DNA of 64,000 nt, taken from Cocos nucifera (Eukaryota; Streptophyta; Magnoliopsida; Arecales; Arecaceae). Positions 10,730-24,622 of the stretch are shown one piece after another (position 1 is the first letter of the stretch; each line of letters begins with the position of its first letter). Where the stretch lies: positions 1 to 64,000 of the forward strand of contig QRFJ01004955.1 of assembly GCA_006176705.1 (NCBI GenBank), in the 5' to 3' direction. Both the position numbers and the translations under genes were made by a program. The notes below the pieces were generated by a model. That model was not told the DNA's origin. It was given only the letters and a program-made list of their open reading frames with translations, and made no database searches.

Positions 10730-13058
10730 TGAAGAGGAAAACCTATTAGATTCTTGGGATCAGGTTCGTTCAGATCAAACTAGATTCAAGAGAGATATTT
10801 TAAATTTTTTTATTTTCTGAGATCCTAGATCAAGATATAATCTTATTTCAAATCTAATAAAATAAAATAAAATAAAAATAAAATTAAATCTAATTTAATT
10901 ATATACCTTTTGTTTGGGATAATCAGATTACATGCTATGATGATCTCAGCTAATTGCCTGAGGTTCTGGATCTAGCCATGCAAGCATGCGTAGCCTCTAC
11001 CGGATATCCACTCAAACTAGATCTAGAAGATCTTCTCCTTTTTTATCACATTCTCCAAATATTAGATCTTAGATCTAATTCTTGAGGATTCTTCAAAACT
11101 CCTTTTGAAGATCTAGAACCCTTGTCTCTTGCAACAGTAGTGCTGCCTTCTTCCTTTTCTCATCACCTTTTTCTTGCCTTGGATCGCACCAAACTAGAGC
11201 CCAAATCTCCTTGGGCATGAAGAGGAGAGAGAGGAACCAGAAGGATGGCATGGATGAGGGAGAGGGGCAGCCTTTGATGGCATGGGCTAAATGGGTAGAA
11301 GCTCTCGTTTTAAAGCTAGACGCATAGATAGGGTTTATATAGACCCTGCTGCGCCATACAGTTGCCACATCATCCCGGCCAATCACGATCACTTCGTGCA
11401 ATTCAGATCTAAATTATGATTGATGGGATGACATCACCTGATCCAATCAGATGAGAGCCCTCTCAAAACCCTCCTTAGGTGGCACCAAGACTAGGTCAAA
11501 CAAGACTTCTTGGCACCACACAGTTTAAACCCTTGAAGCAACCTGAAGTCCCATCTGTATGGGACTCTATGTTTTATCCTCATAGAGCGCACGCCTCCCT
11601 AGACATACACCCCTTTTCTATCTACTTTTTAGTAGGAGGATAAGGCCTCAGGTACTCTCTTATAGGTGCATGAAACATGGGCAGATGTCTAAGTGTCCAA
11701 GGTCAACATTTGACTAATGTCCGAAAATAAGATTTAGCAGGTGACGAAAAATGGCAGGTGTTGTCTCAAATTTATCTCATAAATTATGACAACTCTTTTT
11801 TGATCTAGACAAGCTCCAGTTAGACCAATTAAAGATTCTTGAGTGAGTCCAAACATATTTGGCTCAGTCGAGATAAGCTTTAATGATTATTAAAGGAGAA
11901 CATTAGGCTCAATCATTTGCTAGCATGATTTTCTTGAACCTTTTAAGTCTTATTCAAATAAATTGAACTGGGTAAGTCTAATTGATGATATCCAAATCCA
12001 AATTTTTGTTTGTGTGATCTAGTTAGGTTCAGTTCTATATGGTAATGGGATATGTCACGATCTTTATCATCGACATCATCGAAACACCTTTCGATGGATC
12101 AAAACCTTTTTGATTCAGACAACTAGTATGATCGATCATCCAAATCATTCTAACTACTTTCAAAATCTATCAGTGACACTTAGCAGCATATGGTGGCAAC
12201 CCATCAGAACTGAAAGTGAACCTCTTGGTGCAGTTATCTGTGTGATTAGGTTTCTCTATCTTGAGCCTCGATCGGATTAGGATTAAGGTGATCTCATCAA
12301 ACCCTAATATCCATTATATAAATTAATCATTCGATTCAAGTCCAATGTGAAAATCCTAATAGAAACTCTTTCAATTATTTCACTCTGCCATGGTCATGGG
12401 TTTATGGACTTGATTCTCACGACTATCATAGGACTGCTCCTCATCTATCGAGTTAGATAGATCTCCTATTGGTGCAATCCAATTCCTACAATAAACATGC
12501 TATAGCCAACATACACCTTAGGGTTCTGAATGACTAGGAGACTGAGTTATGGTGTAGTCAAACTATAACACCTTCAAGGTGAATTGCTGATGCACCTCAG
12601 GTCAAAGAATCGGATAAACCACTACAGCTTCGAGCTAGTCATTGATGAGAAGGTAGACTTCCTCATGACTGCTCGAGGTGGTCACACTAAGTACCCTCGT
12701 TGTCTAATGAGTACCTATACTCTCACTCCGATGTCTCTACACCATAGATTCAAGAGTCATCTATCCTAAAGAAGTGATCATACACCAACCTTTTAGATCA
12801 ATCAGCCTCCTCATAATGATCCTACGATCGAAAGCATTTTGTGAGTTAATAATAAAAATTTATTTCTTAAATTTTCAACTCTTGAAAATACGAACTATCA
12901 TTACTATTAACTCAAGGAATGTATCATAGACACTTTCAAATACACACTATGATAGAAAATAATCAATTTTATTATTTATAGTCAAAATTATAATTTTGCC
13001 TTTAGAAGTGTATTATAAGTGTCAGCCAATCTGACTTCTAGGGCACACATATCTAACA
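10730..13058 (-). repeat. Element B 5' LTR
   Basis: A 2,329-bp LTR with TG...CA ends, homologous to the other family LTRs but the most decayed of the minus-strand copies. The TATA region near 11330-11345 is degenerate and the TTGAC cluster is largely lost. It abuts the 3' quarter of D's 5' LTR at 13059, so B inserted into that LTR. The expected duplicate of AAAGT (13059-13063) would lie on B's lost left side. Confidence 0.85.
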
Positions 13059-13574
13059 AAAGTTGCTGCCACCCTTTCATATCTCATGCCCCCTCTATCC
13101 TCTCACTCCCTCTCTTCTATATGCCTAAAAAGTTTGGATACAATCGGAGGAGGTCCATGGATTTTGGCATAGGATTCAGCATCTACGCGACGATGTTTGT
13201 GAGATGAGCACGCAACATTCAAGATCTTTTTGAAGGATCTATAGATCAAATTTAGATCTAATCCTTTAAAAAAAGATTCATGAAGAGAAGATATCTAGAT
13301 CCTGCCCAAATGGATACCGATAGAGGCCAGGGCATGCATGGCTTATTCTAGAACCTCAGAAATGATCAGTATCATCGAAGGATAATTTGATTACCCAATC
13401 AGGTACTTAAATTAAATTTGATTTTATTTTATTTTTAATTTTAATATTAGATTATCTCAATCAAATCTAAGAACTTTTAGATCTGATCAGATCATAAAAA
13501 TTTTTGTAGCAAAATCTACCTTATATCTGATCAGATTTAGACAATCCTATGATGGAAAATTAGATTTTTCTTCA
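13059..13574 (+). repeat. Element D 5' LTR, 3' remnant
   Basis: Last 516 bp of the LTR, equivalent to about 16180-16722 of C, ending in TTCA directly before the primer site. The upstream part was separated by the insertion of B. Confidence 0.75.
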
Positions 13575-14437
13575 ACTGGTATCAGAGTTGCATTAGCAGT
13601 TCTTCATATCTATTTTAGATCTAATTTAATTTTTATTTATGATTTGATATTAAAAAATTTTAGATATCACATAAGATATGATTAGATCTAAAATATAAAA
13701 TTAAAAATTATATGATTTAGATCTATAATATATGAGATACAATACTAGACTAGGAATAGAATAGTTCTATGTGTAGTCTAGTATAATCATATTATTATTT
13801 TGATTAAATATGATTTTAGATCTATTTTATTTTTATTTTTTTAATATTATAGATATTATAATTATATGTAGAAAATAAAAGATAGAGTTTTTAATTTTTA
13901 ATTTATTCATATGAGATATCAAAGATGCATGCTTAGAATAATTGTAGAGTAGTTCTATAAACTATCTAGAATAGTTTTATTTCGATGTGATCAATTTAAA
14001 ATTATAATTTTTAGATATAAAATATGATATATCAACTCTGAAAGCATGCATGGTTGATTGAGTTATAATACATGAGATGTATGCAAGGCATGTATAGGTT
14101 AGATTTTTGATTGTATATGTGATATATGATTTAGATCTAACTTATTTTATTTTAAAAAATATATTTTTGATTAAGGAGTACCCCTTGGCTATCCAATCAT
14201 AAGAATAAAGTAGGTTTTAAAGGTCCTCTCCTTCCATTCGATGGGATGTTCTTATAATGTGTAAGGGTGCAGTGCATTTATCCTTAATAAAAATCAGAAC
14301 TTATTTTTTGCAAAATCCTGGATCCTAAAATTTTTGAATTTTGTTACATATTTTGTTCATGAACCCAAAATTAATTAAGAATTAAGATTATAAAATTAAT
14401 TAGACTTAAAAATTATGAATTTTTAGATCTAGGATAC
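13575..14437 (+). mobile_element. Element D leader, part 1, with primer site
   Basis: Starts with AC and then the primer site at 13577-13588 (TGGTATCAGAGT, last base changed). It is followed by the AT-rich leader shared by the family. It stops at GATAC (14433-14437), the left target duplication of C. Confidence 0.8.
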
Positions 14438-15764
14438 TGTTAGATATATATGCCCTAGAAGCTAGAATTGGCTAACACTTGTAATACACTTCTAGGGGCA
14501 AAATTATAATTTTGACTATTATCAATAAAATATGTTATTTTCTATCACATATGTGTATTTAGTGTCTGTGATACATCCTTTGAGTTAATGATAATGATAA
14601 TTTATATTTTCAAGAGTTAAAAATTTAAGACATGAATAATCATTATTAACTCATAAAATGTCTCCGACCATAGGATCATCATAAGGATGGTGATTCATCT
14701 AAAAGGTTGGTGTACAATTGCTTCTCTTTAGTAGATGAGCCTTGAGTCTACGGTGTGGAGATACCAGAGCGAGAGTATAGGTACTCGTTAGAGAATGAGG
14801 GCACTGAGCGTGACCACCTCGAGTAGTCATTAGGAAGTCTACCTTCTCGTCAATGACTGACTCGATGCTGCAGTGGTGTGTCTGGTTCTTTGACCTGAGG
14901 TGCATCGGACAGTTCACCTTGAGGGTGTTATAGTTTGACTACACCATAACTCGATCTCCTAGCCATTACGGAATCCTGAGGTGTATGTTGGCTATAGCAT
15001 GTTCATTGTAGGAACTGGATTGCATCAAGATGGAATCTATCTACCTCGGTGGTAGAGGAGCAGCCCTATGATGATCATGAGAATCAAGTCCAGAAGCCCA
15101 TGGCCATGGCAGAGTGAAATAATAGAAAGAGTTTCTATTTAGGTTTTCACATCGGACTTGAATCGAATGATTACATCATATGACAGAAACTAGGGTTTGA
15201 CGAGTTCACCTTAACCCTAATCTGATCGGGGCTCAAGATAGAAGAACTTAATCACACAGGTAGCTGCACCAAGAGGTTCGCATTCAGCTCTATGGGTTGC
15301 CACCATATACTGCTAGGTGTCACTGGTGGATTTTGGGAGCAATTAGAATGATTTAGATGATCGATCATTCTAGCTGTTCGAATCAGAAGAGTTCTGATCC
15401 ATCGAAAGGAGTTTCGATGATGTCGATGATAGAGATCATGACATATCCCATTACCATACAGAACTGAACCTAACTGGGATCACACAAACAAGGGTTTGAA
15501 TCTGGTGATCATCAATTGAACTGATCCAGTTCAATTGATCTGAATGAGATTCAATTAGGTTCAAGAAAATCGTGCTAGCACTCGATTGAACCTAACGTTC
15601 TTCTTTTACTATCATAAATAGTTGTCCTGACTGAGCCAAAGGAGTTTGTGCTCAATCAGAGGCCTTCACTTGGTCTGACTGGAGCCTTGTCCAGGTCAGA
15701 AAAGGGTTGTCTTATTTTGTAAGATAATACCTACCATTTTTGGTCACCTACCATTTCTCGTCCT

Positions 15765-15824
15765 TTGACTTTGGTCAAAAGTTGACCTTTGACTGGTCAA
15801 ATATTGACCATTGATACTTTGACT
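15765..15824 (+). promoter_or_regulatory. Cluster of seven W-box motifs in element C U3
   Basis: TTGACT, GGTCAA, TTGACC, TTGACT, GGTCAA, TTGACC and TTGACT occur within 60 bp (starts 15765, 15773, 15782, 15789, 15795, 15804, 15819). TTGAC[C/T] is the binding core of plant WRKY factors. The cluster sits about 310 bp upstream of the TATA candidate. The role is inferred. Confidence 0.55.
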
Positions 15825-16136
15825 TCTGTCCACATGTCATACACCTATTGGAGAGCTGGTGGGGGCTTGTCCCCTGCTAGAACCTGGCAAGGAGGAGGGC
15901 GCACGCCACCCTTGGCGTGTGCCCAAGCTGGAGGCGCCCAGGAGTCCCTATTGGACAGGGACTCCATCTCCTTTTTGGATTCCGATTAGACTTCTCCTAA
16001 GAACCAAGTTTGACTGGTCTTTGATGCCATCTAAGGAGGAATCCAAGGAACTCTATTTTCATCAATCAGATTTAGATCTAATTTCACAAAAGGTTGTGAT
16101 TGGTTGGGAAGAAGAGGAGTTGGATCACGCATAGTC

Positions 16137-16144
16137 TATAAATA
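16137..16144 (+). promoter_or_regulatory. TATA box candidate, element C 5' LTR
   Basis: TATAAATA, preceded by ATTGG (an inverted CCAAT core) at about 16100. The same box occurs at the matching place in A, E, F and I. Transcription would start about 30 bp downstream, which makes U3 about 1.7 kb. Confidence 0.65.
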
Positions 16145-16724
16145 AGACCCTGCGCCCAAACTCAAGAAGCATTAAAAAGAGTAGAAAAATCCCACGCCCC
16201 ATGGCTGGTTCTCTACTCCTCCTCCATGCCAAGCCCATCTTCTCCCTCTCCTCTCCATGCCTAAAGTAGTTTGGGATCTTGGTTGGTGCAATCTAGATGA
16301 GAGAAAGGCGACAGAAAGCTAGAAGGCTGGGCTACTACAAAGGACAACTACTGATCTTCGAAAGGTGTTTTGAAGATCCTCTAAATTAGATCTAGATCTA
16401 ATTTTTGGAGATGTGATAGAGAAGAAGAGGATCTCTAAATCTAGCTTGAGTGGATACCAATAGAGGTCAGGCAATTGCATGGCTAGATCCAGAACCTTCT
16501 GCTACTTATAAGATCATCAATGGATAATAGGATTACCCTACGTCAAGATAAATTAAATTTGATTTAATTTATCTAAATTTATTTTAATTATTAAAATAAT
16601 AAGAATTAGATCTAAAACATCTCTGACCTGATCTAGATTAAAGAAATTTTTTTTTGAAATATATCTCTTGATCCGATCAGATCTGAGTGAATCTGGTCCA
16701 AAAAATCAGGATTTTCCCTTCAAC

Positions 16725-16736
16725 TGGTATCAGAGC
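16725..16736 (+). other. Primer binding site of element C
   Basis: Exact TGGTATCAGAGC, complementary to the 3' end of initiator-methionine tRNA, two bases after the LTR. Confidence 0.93.
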
Positions 16737-18535
16737 CAAGGTTCTAAAGTGTTTAGATCTGATTTTAAATTTATTCTAATCAAAAAATATATGATTTCAG
16801 ATGTCACATGAGATGTGATCAGATCTGAAATCAGAAAAAATTAAAATTAAATGATTTGGATCTAAGATTAGAAAATCTGCATGACTAGTTCTAAAATAGA
16901 ATAGTTTTATAGAATAGTTTTGCATGTTTATAATTTAATTTGATTAAATCATATTTTAGATATATTTATTTAATATTTTTTGATATTATAATTATAATAA
17001 TAACATCTAAGAAATAATAAATAAAAATTATTTAATTTTAAACATCATATGAGATATGATTGATGCACGTCTAGACTAGTTGTAGAATAGTTCTACATGG
17101 TTGTCTAGATTAGAGTTTATTTTGATAAGATCAATTTAAATCTAATTTTTCAGACTATTATGAGATAATTTAGATCTAAAAATATGACTAATTTGATACT
17201 TGAGATGTATGCAAAATATGCCATGATTAGATCTAATTTGTATATGAGATATATGATATCGATCTAAAACTATTTTATAGTATTACATGTTCCTGATTAA
17301 GGCATTCCTCTTGGCTGTCCGACCATAAGAACGAAGAAGGGTTTAAAGGTCCTCTCCTCCTATCTGATGGGGTGTTAACCCTAGATCCTGAAACCCTAGG
17401 ATTTATTGTGCATATTTTATTTATGAACCCTACTTAATTAAGAATTAAGATTATGGAATATTAATTAGATCTAAAATTGAGAATTTCATATCTAAGACAT
17501 ATTCATAATACTAGGTTTGGGCTTGGGTAGCTCCATTAGGTCTAAGCGGTTGATCAAAATGAATCAAGAGTTGGTTAGATGGGATCAACAATGCTTAAAT
17601 TGACCAGTCTAATAGGATTAAGTCTAGGTCAAGATTGAGACACGATCAAGCATGATCTAATTAGGCTTAGAGGTTAGAGTCTGGATTGTAGGCTAACCCA
17701 ATTGGTTCTGGCTCAACAATTTGGTGTGTAAAATAAGTTTGGCATATATGATCGACTAGTTTTTAATTAGGAGCTACTCGATCTGAATGCATTCTTGTAC
17801 GAGTTAATGGCATATCCCTTCCACCAATCTCATTTACCTAGCCATATCTATTGACCCAGTTCTGATTTGAGGTGGTCAATAATCCGAGCTAACCCATGCC
17901 ACTAGGTTAGTCATAATTGTTATGACTATGATAAGTCTAGTTTAATGAGATCTGAATCAATTCTTTTTATGAAAAGATTAAGTCTGGGGTCTTTCACCAT
18001 TGTAGATGTGCGGGCCCTTCCCAGGGTTGATTGTTCTCGATTGGATACAGTGGTTCATTTGCAATGGAAAGATGCAACCATGTCTATTAGGCATTGGATG
18101 CTATGGATAGGAGGATGAGTTGGGCTCAATATTTTGGATACGGTGAGAGACTCAATTAGAAATTCAGTCTGTGCAAATGATGGATCTGACTTAACTAAGG
18201 AGTGGATCAATATTCCGGATATGATGAAATTCATGAATTAGAGATCATGTTTGGGTGCACCATGATTAGAGAATCATTGAACAAGAGTTGTTTACTCATT
18301 GGCTAACCCATCACCAATAACTGTTAGGTGAGGTGATGAGTCAGTTGGTGAGACTGCACCATCCACTAGAAATTATTAATCATAGAGATTTCGTATCTCT
18401 ACAGAGGGAGTGTAGGGATATGAGAAAATAGTGAAAGCTAATTTATTTAAAAATAAAATTTCTAAATAAATTGGTCAAGTCATAATTACAATATCTAACT
18501 AGAATCTTTGACTCTCTGTAGAAAAATGTCTACGT
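16737..18535 (+). other. Element C untranslated leader
   Basis: About 1.8 kb between primer site and gag, AT-rich, no long frame, conserved in order with the leaders of D, E, F and A. Leaders of this length are usual in the Angela/BARE-1 lineage, where packaging and dimerisation signals are expected; I can point to no specific signal. Confidence 0.75.
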
Positions 18536-21500
18536 CCAACCAATTAGCATGTATCCTGGATACACATAGACTGATTGGACCCAATTATAAAGACTGGCTT
18601 AGAAACTATAAAACTATTTTGGGTTTTGAGAAGTTAACCCATGTATTGGACTAGGACCCTCCCACCTTACCAGCCCATCCATCCACTGAACAAAGAGCAT
18701 CTCTGAAAAAATGGATAGATGAGGATAATAAGGCTAGATATTACATGTTGGGCTCGATGTCTGATGAGCTCCAGCACCAATATAAAGATATCGAGACTGG
18801 TCGCCAAATGTTGGCTCACCTATAGGAGATGTTTGATGAACAGAGTCGTGCAGCCAAGTATCAAGTCACGAAATGACTTTTTAAGGCTAAGATGCATGAT
18901 GGACAGTCAGTCCAAGATCACTGTCTAATGATGATCAAGGACATGGAAGAGCTTGAAAAGCTCGGTGTGAAGTTAGACTTGGATCTACAAAATGATATTA
19001 TTCTGCAATCCTTGACTGATGCATATGGGCAATTCATCATGAATTACCACATGCATAAACTTCAAAATTCCTTAGCCGAATTAATGAACATGCTGGTCAC
19101 CGCTGAGCTTTCTATGAAAGGTTCTAAAGGCTCAGTTCTTGCTATGAAACGGACTTCTTCCAAAAAAAAGTCTTATGGAAAGAAAAAGAAGTCTGCGAAA
19201 AAGCAAAGGGTGGAAGGAGGAAAGAAGAAGAAGGCAGAGCTAAAGAAGAAGGCCGATGTCAAAGGAAAGTGTTTCCATTACAATAGCGACGGCCACTAGA
19301 AGCAAAACTACCCTACTTACCAGGCCACCCTGAAGAATAAGTAGGAAGGTCCTTCTGGAGGTATGCTCGTTATTGAGTCTAACCTTATGATTTTTTCTGC
19401 ATCCAGTTGGGTGCTTAACTCTGGTTTTAGTGCTCATCTGTGCACTTCCATGCAGGGTCTTGAGGATGGTAAGAGGCTGAGGGATGGAGACATGATCCTA
19501 CGTATCGGTAGTGGAGCAAGAGTTGCTGCAGTGGTGGTGAGAACATACCCTCTTCGATTTTCATCTGATTTAGACTTAGTTTTGAAAGACTATTTTTATG
19601 TGCCTACAGCTAGCAGAAATTTGATTTCTGTTTCATGCTTAGCACTAGAAGGCTATGTGATTACCTTCTTTAAGGATCATTGTAACATTCTTTATGAAAG
19701 AAATAAAATTGCAAATGGTTTCCTTATTAACGATCTTTATCAGCTATATATTGATGTACCTGTTCTAACTATCGAGCAATACATGAATGCCAAATGACCT
19801 AGGGATAGTCTAAATGATAGACATCTATGGCACCTGAGATTAGGTCATATAGCAGAAGATAGGATCAACAAATTGGAGAAAAATAGGCTATTGAATCCAT
19901 TGACTTCTGAGTCATATCCAACTTGTGAATCTTATCTTCAAGGCAAAATGACTAAACTTCCTTTTGTAGGACAAGGGGAAAGGGCCTCAGATCTCCTTGC
20001 CCTTGTACATACTAATATGTGCGGCCCATTTGATGTACCGGCTAGAGGCAATTTTCTCTACTTCATTATCTTTACCGATGATCTATCTAGGTATGGGTAT
20101 GTGTATCTTATGAGACATAAGTCTGAAGCTTTTGAAAAATTCAAAGAATTCAGACATGAAGTAGAAAAATAAACTGGGAAACCCATTAAGGTTCTTCGAT
20201 CAGATCGAGGAGGTGAATACCTTAGCCAAGAATTCCTAGACTATCTCAAGAAAAATGGCATAATCTTTCAATGGACTCCACCAGGAACACCTCAACTCAA
20301 TGGGGTTTCAAAATGGAGAAATCGGACTCTATTGGATATGGTCCGATCCATGATGAGCTTCACAGACCTTCCTGATTTTCTTTGGGGACACTCATTATTA
20401 ACTTCAATTTATCTACTGAATAGGGTTCCCTCTAAAACCATTCCTTCCACACCATATGAGATATGGCATGGTAAGAAACCAAGTTTGAGTCATCTCAGAA
20501 TTTGGGATTGTCCACCTCATGTCAAAAGACAACAAGCAGACAAGTTAGAGTTTAGGTCCTTCAGAGCTGGATTCATAGGATATCCTAAAGAGTCATAAGG
20601 ATACTATTTTTACATTCCAGAAGACGACAATGTGATTGTGAGTCAACATGCCATCTTTCTTGAAAAATAATTTATTCAACATAGCGGCATTGGAAAGCAG
20701 ATTAAGCTTGATGAGAAAGTCTAACAAGTACAGCGAGCTAAGGACCAATTGGAATTAAATCAGGTTGAGCCAATAAGAACACTACCTCCTCTACCTCATA
20801 GATCGAAAAGAGTTTTCCATCCCCCTAAAAGATACTTAGGTATTATTTCAGAGGAAGTAGAGGAAATGTTCCTCGTAGGTAATGGTGCTCTTGGTATTGA
20901 TCCCAAAACCTACAACAAGGCAATATCAGATATTGACTCCGAGAAATGGCAAAAAGCAATGCAGTCAGAAATTGACTTGATGCACTCGAACCAAGTCTGA
21001 ACCTTGATAGATCCACCAGAAGGTATAGTATCTATTGGGTGTAAATGGATCTTCAAGAGAAAGATTGGTGCAGATGGGAATGTGGAGACATTCAAGGCTA
21101 GACTAGTGGCAAAAGGTTATAGTCAACGCGAAAGCATTGACTACTAGGATACCCTTTCCCTAGTGGCTATGCTAAAATCCATCCGCACATTGCTTGCTGT
21201 TGTAGCCTATTTTGATTACGAAATATGGCAAATGAACGTGAAAATGGCATTCTTAAATAGATATCTTAAGGAAGATATCTATATGGAATAGCCGCTAGGT
21301 TTCACATCCAACGATACTGATCACAAGGTTTGCAAGCTGCAAAGGTCCATATATGGACTTAAGCAAGCATCTCAGAGCTAGAACACTCCTTTCAATAATA
21401 TGATAAAAAGTTTGGTTTCATCAAAAATGAAGAGAAATCGTGTATCTTTAAAAAGGTCAGTGAAAGCACTATTGTCTTCCTTATATTGTACGTGGATGAC

Positions 21501-22323
21501 TTTCATAGAAGATGTACGTAGAGGAAGTACTAAAGAGGTTTAGTATAGAAACTCTAAGAGGGGATTAATATCCTTCAGACATGGTATTCATCTTTCCAAG
21601 AAGATGTGCCCTAGCACACCTAAGAAAATAGAACGCATGAGCAAGATCCCTTATGCTTCTGCAATAGGGAGCCTCATGTATGCCATGCTATGTACACGAC
21701 CTGATATAGCCCATACTGTGAGTGTCACAAGTAGATATCAATCAAATCCAGATGAAGAATACTAGACATCTGTGAAATGTATCCTTAAGTACTTGAAAAG
21801 AACTAAGGATATGATGTTGGTCTTTGGTAACGAAGAACTCCAAGTCTAAGGATACACAGACTCGGATTTCATGTCCGATGTAGATGATCGAAAGTCGACA
21901 TCTGGGAGTCTGTTTCTGTGCAATGATGGTGCTGTCAGCTGAAAGAGTTTCAAGCAAATAGTGATAGCCGATTCCACCATGGAAGTAGAATATATCGCTG
22001 CATCAGAGGCTATGATGGAAGCATTTTGGTACAAGATGTTTGCTGTAGAAATTGGAGTAATGCCATCAAATGCCATTCCCCTTTACTGTGACAACAATGG
22101 CGCCATAGCCCTTGCTAAGGAGCCGAGGTCTCATCAGAAATCCAAGCATATTGAACGGCGATACCATCTCATTTGTGATTACCTCGAGAAGGGTTACGTC
22201 GAGGTCAAGAGAGTCAACTCCACAAACAATATGGCAGATCCGCTTACAAAGCCATTGGGCCAGCAGAATATCGAAGCCCACCTTGAGAAGATGGAACTCA
22301 GATTTGTAGTGAATTGGCTTTAG
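18536..22323 (+). pseudogene. Element C gag-pol, inactive
   Basis: Begins at ATG 18536 (MSTSNQLACIL) and ends at the conserved NWL-stop at 22323. Gag is interrupted by a private TAG and by the TGA at 18874-18876 shared with E and F. The zinc knuckle is damaged: its second Cys has become Tyr and TAG at 19297-19299 follows its His. The protease motif Asp-Ser-Gly reads NSGFSAHL, so the catalytic Asp is lost. Integrase is split by TAA at 20170-20172, and TAA at 20668-20670 occupies the shared integrase/RT stop position. In RT the first catalytic Asp is Asn (QMNVK), and about 145 bp directly after YVDD (junction at 21500/21501) are missing relative to E. RNase H follows at about 21860-22250. Not functional. 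Confidence 0.92.
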
Positions 22324-22326
22324 GAT

Positions 22327-22337
22327 AAGTGAGAGAT
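22327..22337 (+). other. Polypurine tract of element C
   Basis: AAGTGAGAGAT directly before the 3' LTR, the priming site for plus-strand synthesis. Other copies read AAGTGGGAGA. Confidence 0.85.
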
Positions 22338-24622
22338 TGTTAGATATATGTGCCCTAGAAGCTAGAATTGGCTGACACTTGTAATACACTTCTAGGGGCA
22401 AAATTGTAAATTTGACTATTATCAATAAAATGGGTTATTTTCTATCACATATGTGTATTTAGTATCTATGATATATCCTTTGAGTTAATGGTAATGATAA
22501 TTCATATTTTCAAGAGTTGAAAATTTAAGACATGAATAATCATTATTAACTCATAAAATGCTCCCGACCATAGGATCATCACAAGGATGGTGATTGATCC
22601 GAAAGGTTGGTGTACAATCGCTTCTCTTTAGTAGATGAGTCTTGAGTCTACAGTGTGGAGACACCGGAGTGAGAGTATAGATACTCATTAGAGAACGAGG
22701 GCACTGAGCGTGACCACCTCGAGTAGTCATTAGGAAGTCTACCTTCTCGTCAATGACTGACTCGATGCTATAGTGGTGTGTCTGATTCTTTGACTTGAGA
22801 TGCATCGGCAGTTCACCTTGAGGGTGTTATAGTTTGACTACACTACAACTCGATCTCCTAGCCATATGGAATTCTGAGGTGTATGTTGGCTATGACACGT
22901 TCATTGCAGGAACTGGAATGCATCAAGATGAAATCTATCTACCTCGATGGTAGAGGAGCAGCCGTATGATGATCATGAGAATCAAGTCCAGAAGTCCATG
23001 GCCATGGTAGAGTGAAATAATAGAAAGAGTTTCTATTTAGATTTTCACATTGGACTTGAATCGAATGATTACATCATATGACAGAAACTAGGGTTTGACG
23101 AGTTCACCTTAACCCTAATCTGATCGGGGCTCAAGATAGAAGAACTTAATCACACAGGTAGCTGCACCAAGAGGTTCGCATTCAGCTCTGATGGGTTGCC
23201 ACCATATACTGCTAGGTGTCACTGGTGGATTTTGGGAGCAATTAGAATGATTTAGATGATCGATCATTCTAGCTGTTCGAATCAGAAGAGTTCTGATCCA
23301 TCGAAAGGAGTTTCGATGATGTCGATGATAGAGATCATGACATATCCCATTACCATACAGAACTGAACCTAACTAGGTCACACAAATAAGGGATTTGAAT
23401 CTGGTGATCATCAATTGAACTGATCCAGTTCAATTGATCTGAATGAGATTCAATTAGGTTCAAGGAAATCGTGCTAGCACTCGATTGAACCTAACGTTCT
23501 TCTTTTACTATCATAAATAGTTGTCCTGACTGAGCCAAAGGAGTTTGTGCTCAATCAGAGGCCTTCACTTGGTCTGACTGGAGCCTGTCTAGATCAAAAA
23601 AGGGTTGTCTTATTTTGTAAGATAATACCTGCCATTTTTGGTCACCTGCCATTTCTCATCCTTTGACTTTGGTCAAAAGTTGACCTTTGACTGATCAAAT
23701 ATTGACCATTGACACTTTGACTTCTATCCACATGTCATGCACCTATTGGAGAGCTGGTAGGGGCTTGTCCTCTACCAGAACCTGGCAAGGAGGAGGGCGC
23801 ACGCCACTCTTGGCGTGAGCCTAAGCAGGAGGCGCCCAGGAGTCCCTGTTGGATAGGGACTCCATCTCCTTTTTAATTTTGATTAGACTTCTCGTAAGAA
23901 CCAAGTTTGACTGATCTTTAGTGCCATCTAAGGAGGAATCCAGGGGACTCTATTCCCACCAATCAGATTTAGATCTGATTTCATAAAGGGTTGTGATTGG
24001 TTGGGAAGAATAGGAGTTGGATCATGCATAGTCTATAAATAAGACCCTGCGCCCAAACTCAAGGAGCATTGAAAAGAATAGAAAAATCCCACGCCCCAAG
24101 GCTGGTTCTCTCCTCCTCCTCCTCCATGCTAAGCCAATCTTCTCCCTCTCCTCTCCACACCCAAAGTAGTTTGGGATCTTGGTTGGTGTAATCCAGACAA
24201 GAGAAAGGTGACAGAAAGTTAGAAGGTTGCGCTGCTGTAAAGGACAACTGCTGATCTTCGAAAGGTGTTTTGAAGATCCTCCAAATCAGATCCAGATATG
24301 ATTTTTGGAGATGTGATAGAGAAGAAGAGGATCTCCAGATTCAGCTCGAGTGGATATCGATAGAGGCCAGGCACTTACGTGGCTAGATCTAGAACCTTTC
24401 ACTGCTTATAGGATCATCAACGGATAATAGGATTACCCTACATCATGATAAATTAAATTTAATTTAATTTATCTAAATTTATTTTAATTATTAAAATAAT
24501 AAGAATCAGATCTGAGACATCCCAGATCTGATCTAGATTAAAAAAAAAAAAATTTAAAATATATCTCTTGATCCGATCAGATCTGAATGAACCTGGTCCG
24601 AAAAATCAGGATTTTCTCTTCA
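22338..24622 (+). repeat. Element C 3' LTR
   Basis: A 2,285-bp LTR, collinear with the 5' LTR at 14438-16722 and differing mainly by scattered substitutions. TATAAATA lies at 24034-24041. It ends in TTCA before the right target duplication. Confidence 0.92.

Larger units (their letters stand above)
14438..16722 (+). repeat. Element C 5' LTR
   Basis: A 2,285-bp LTR from TGTTAGATAT to CCTTCA. It contains the TTGAC cluster, the TATA candidate and a set of small inverted repeats (about 15370-15530). It ends two bases before the primer site. Confidence 0.92.
14438..24622 (+). mobile_element. Element C: complete, decayed Ty1-copia retrotransposon
   Basis: A 10,185-bp element with two LTRs of 2,285 bp each, primer site, leader, gag-pol and polypurine tract in the right order. 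The flanks are GATAC (14433-14437) and AATAC (24623-24627), a 5-bp duplication with one change. Removing C restores D's leader. Divergence from the family is mostly transitions, many at former CG sites, as expected of an old methylated copy. Confidence 0.93.
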
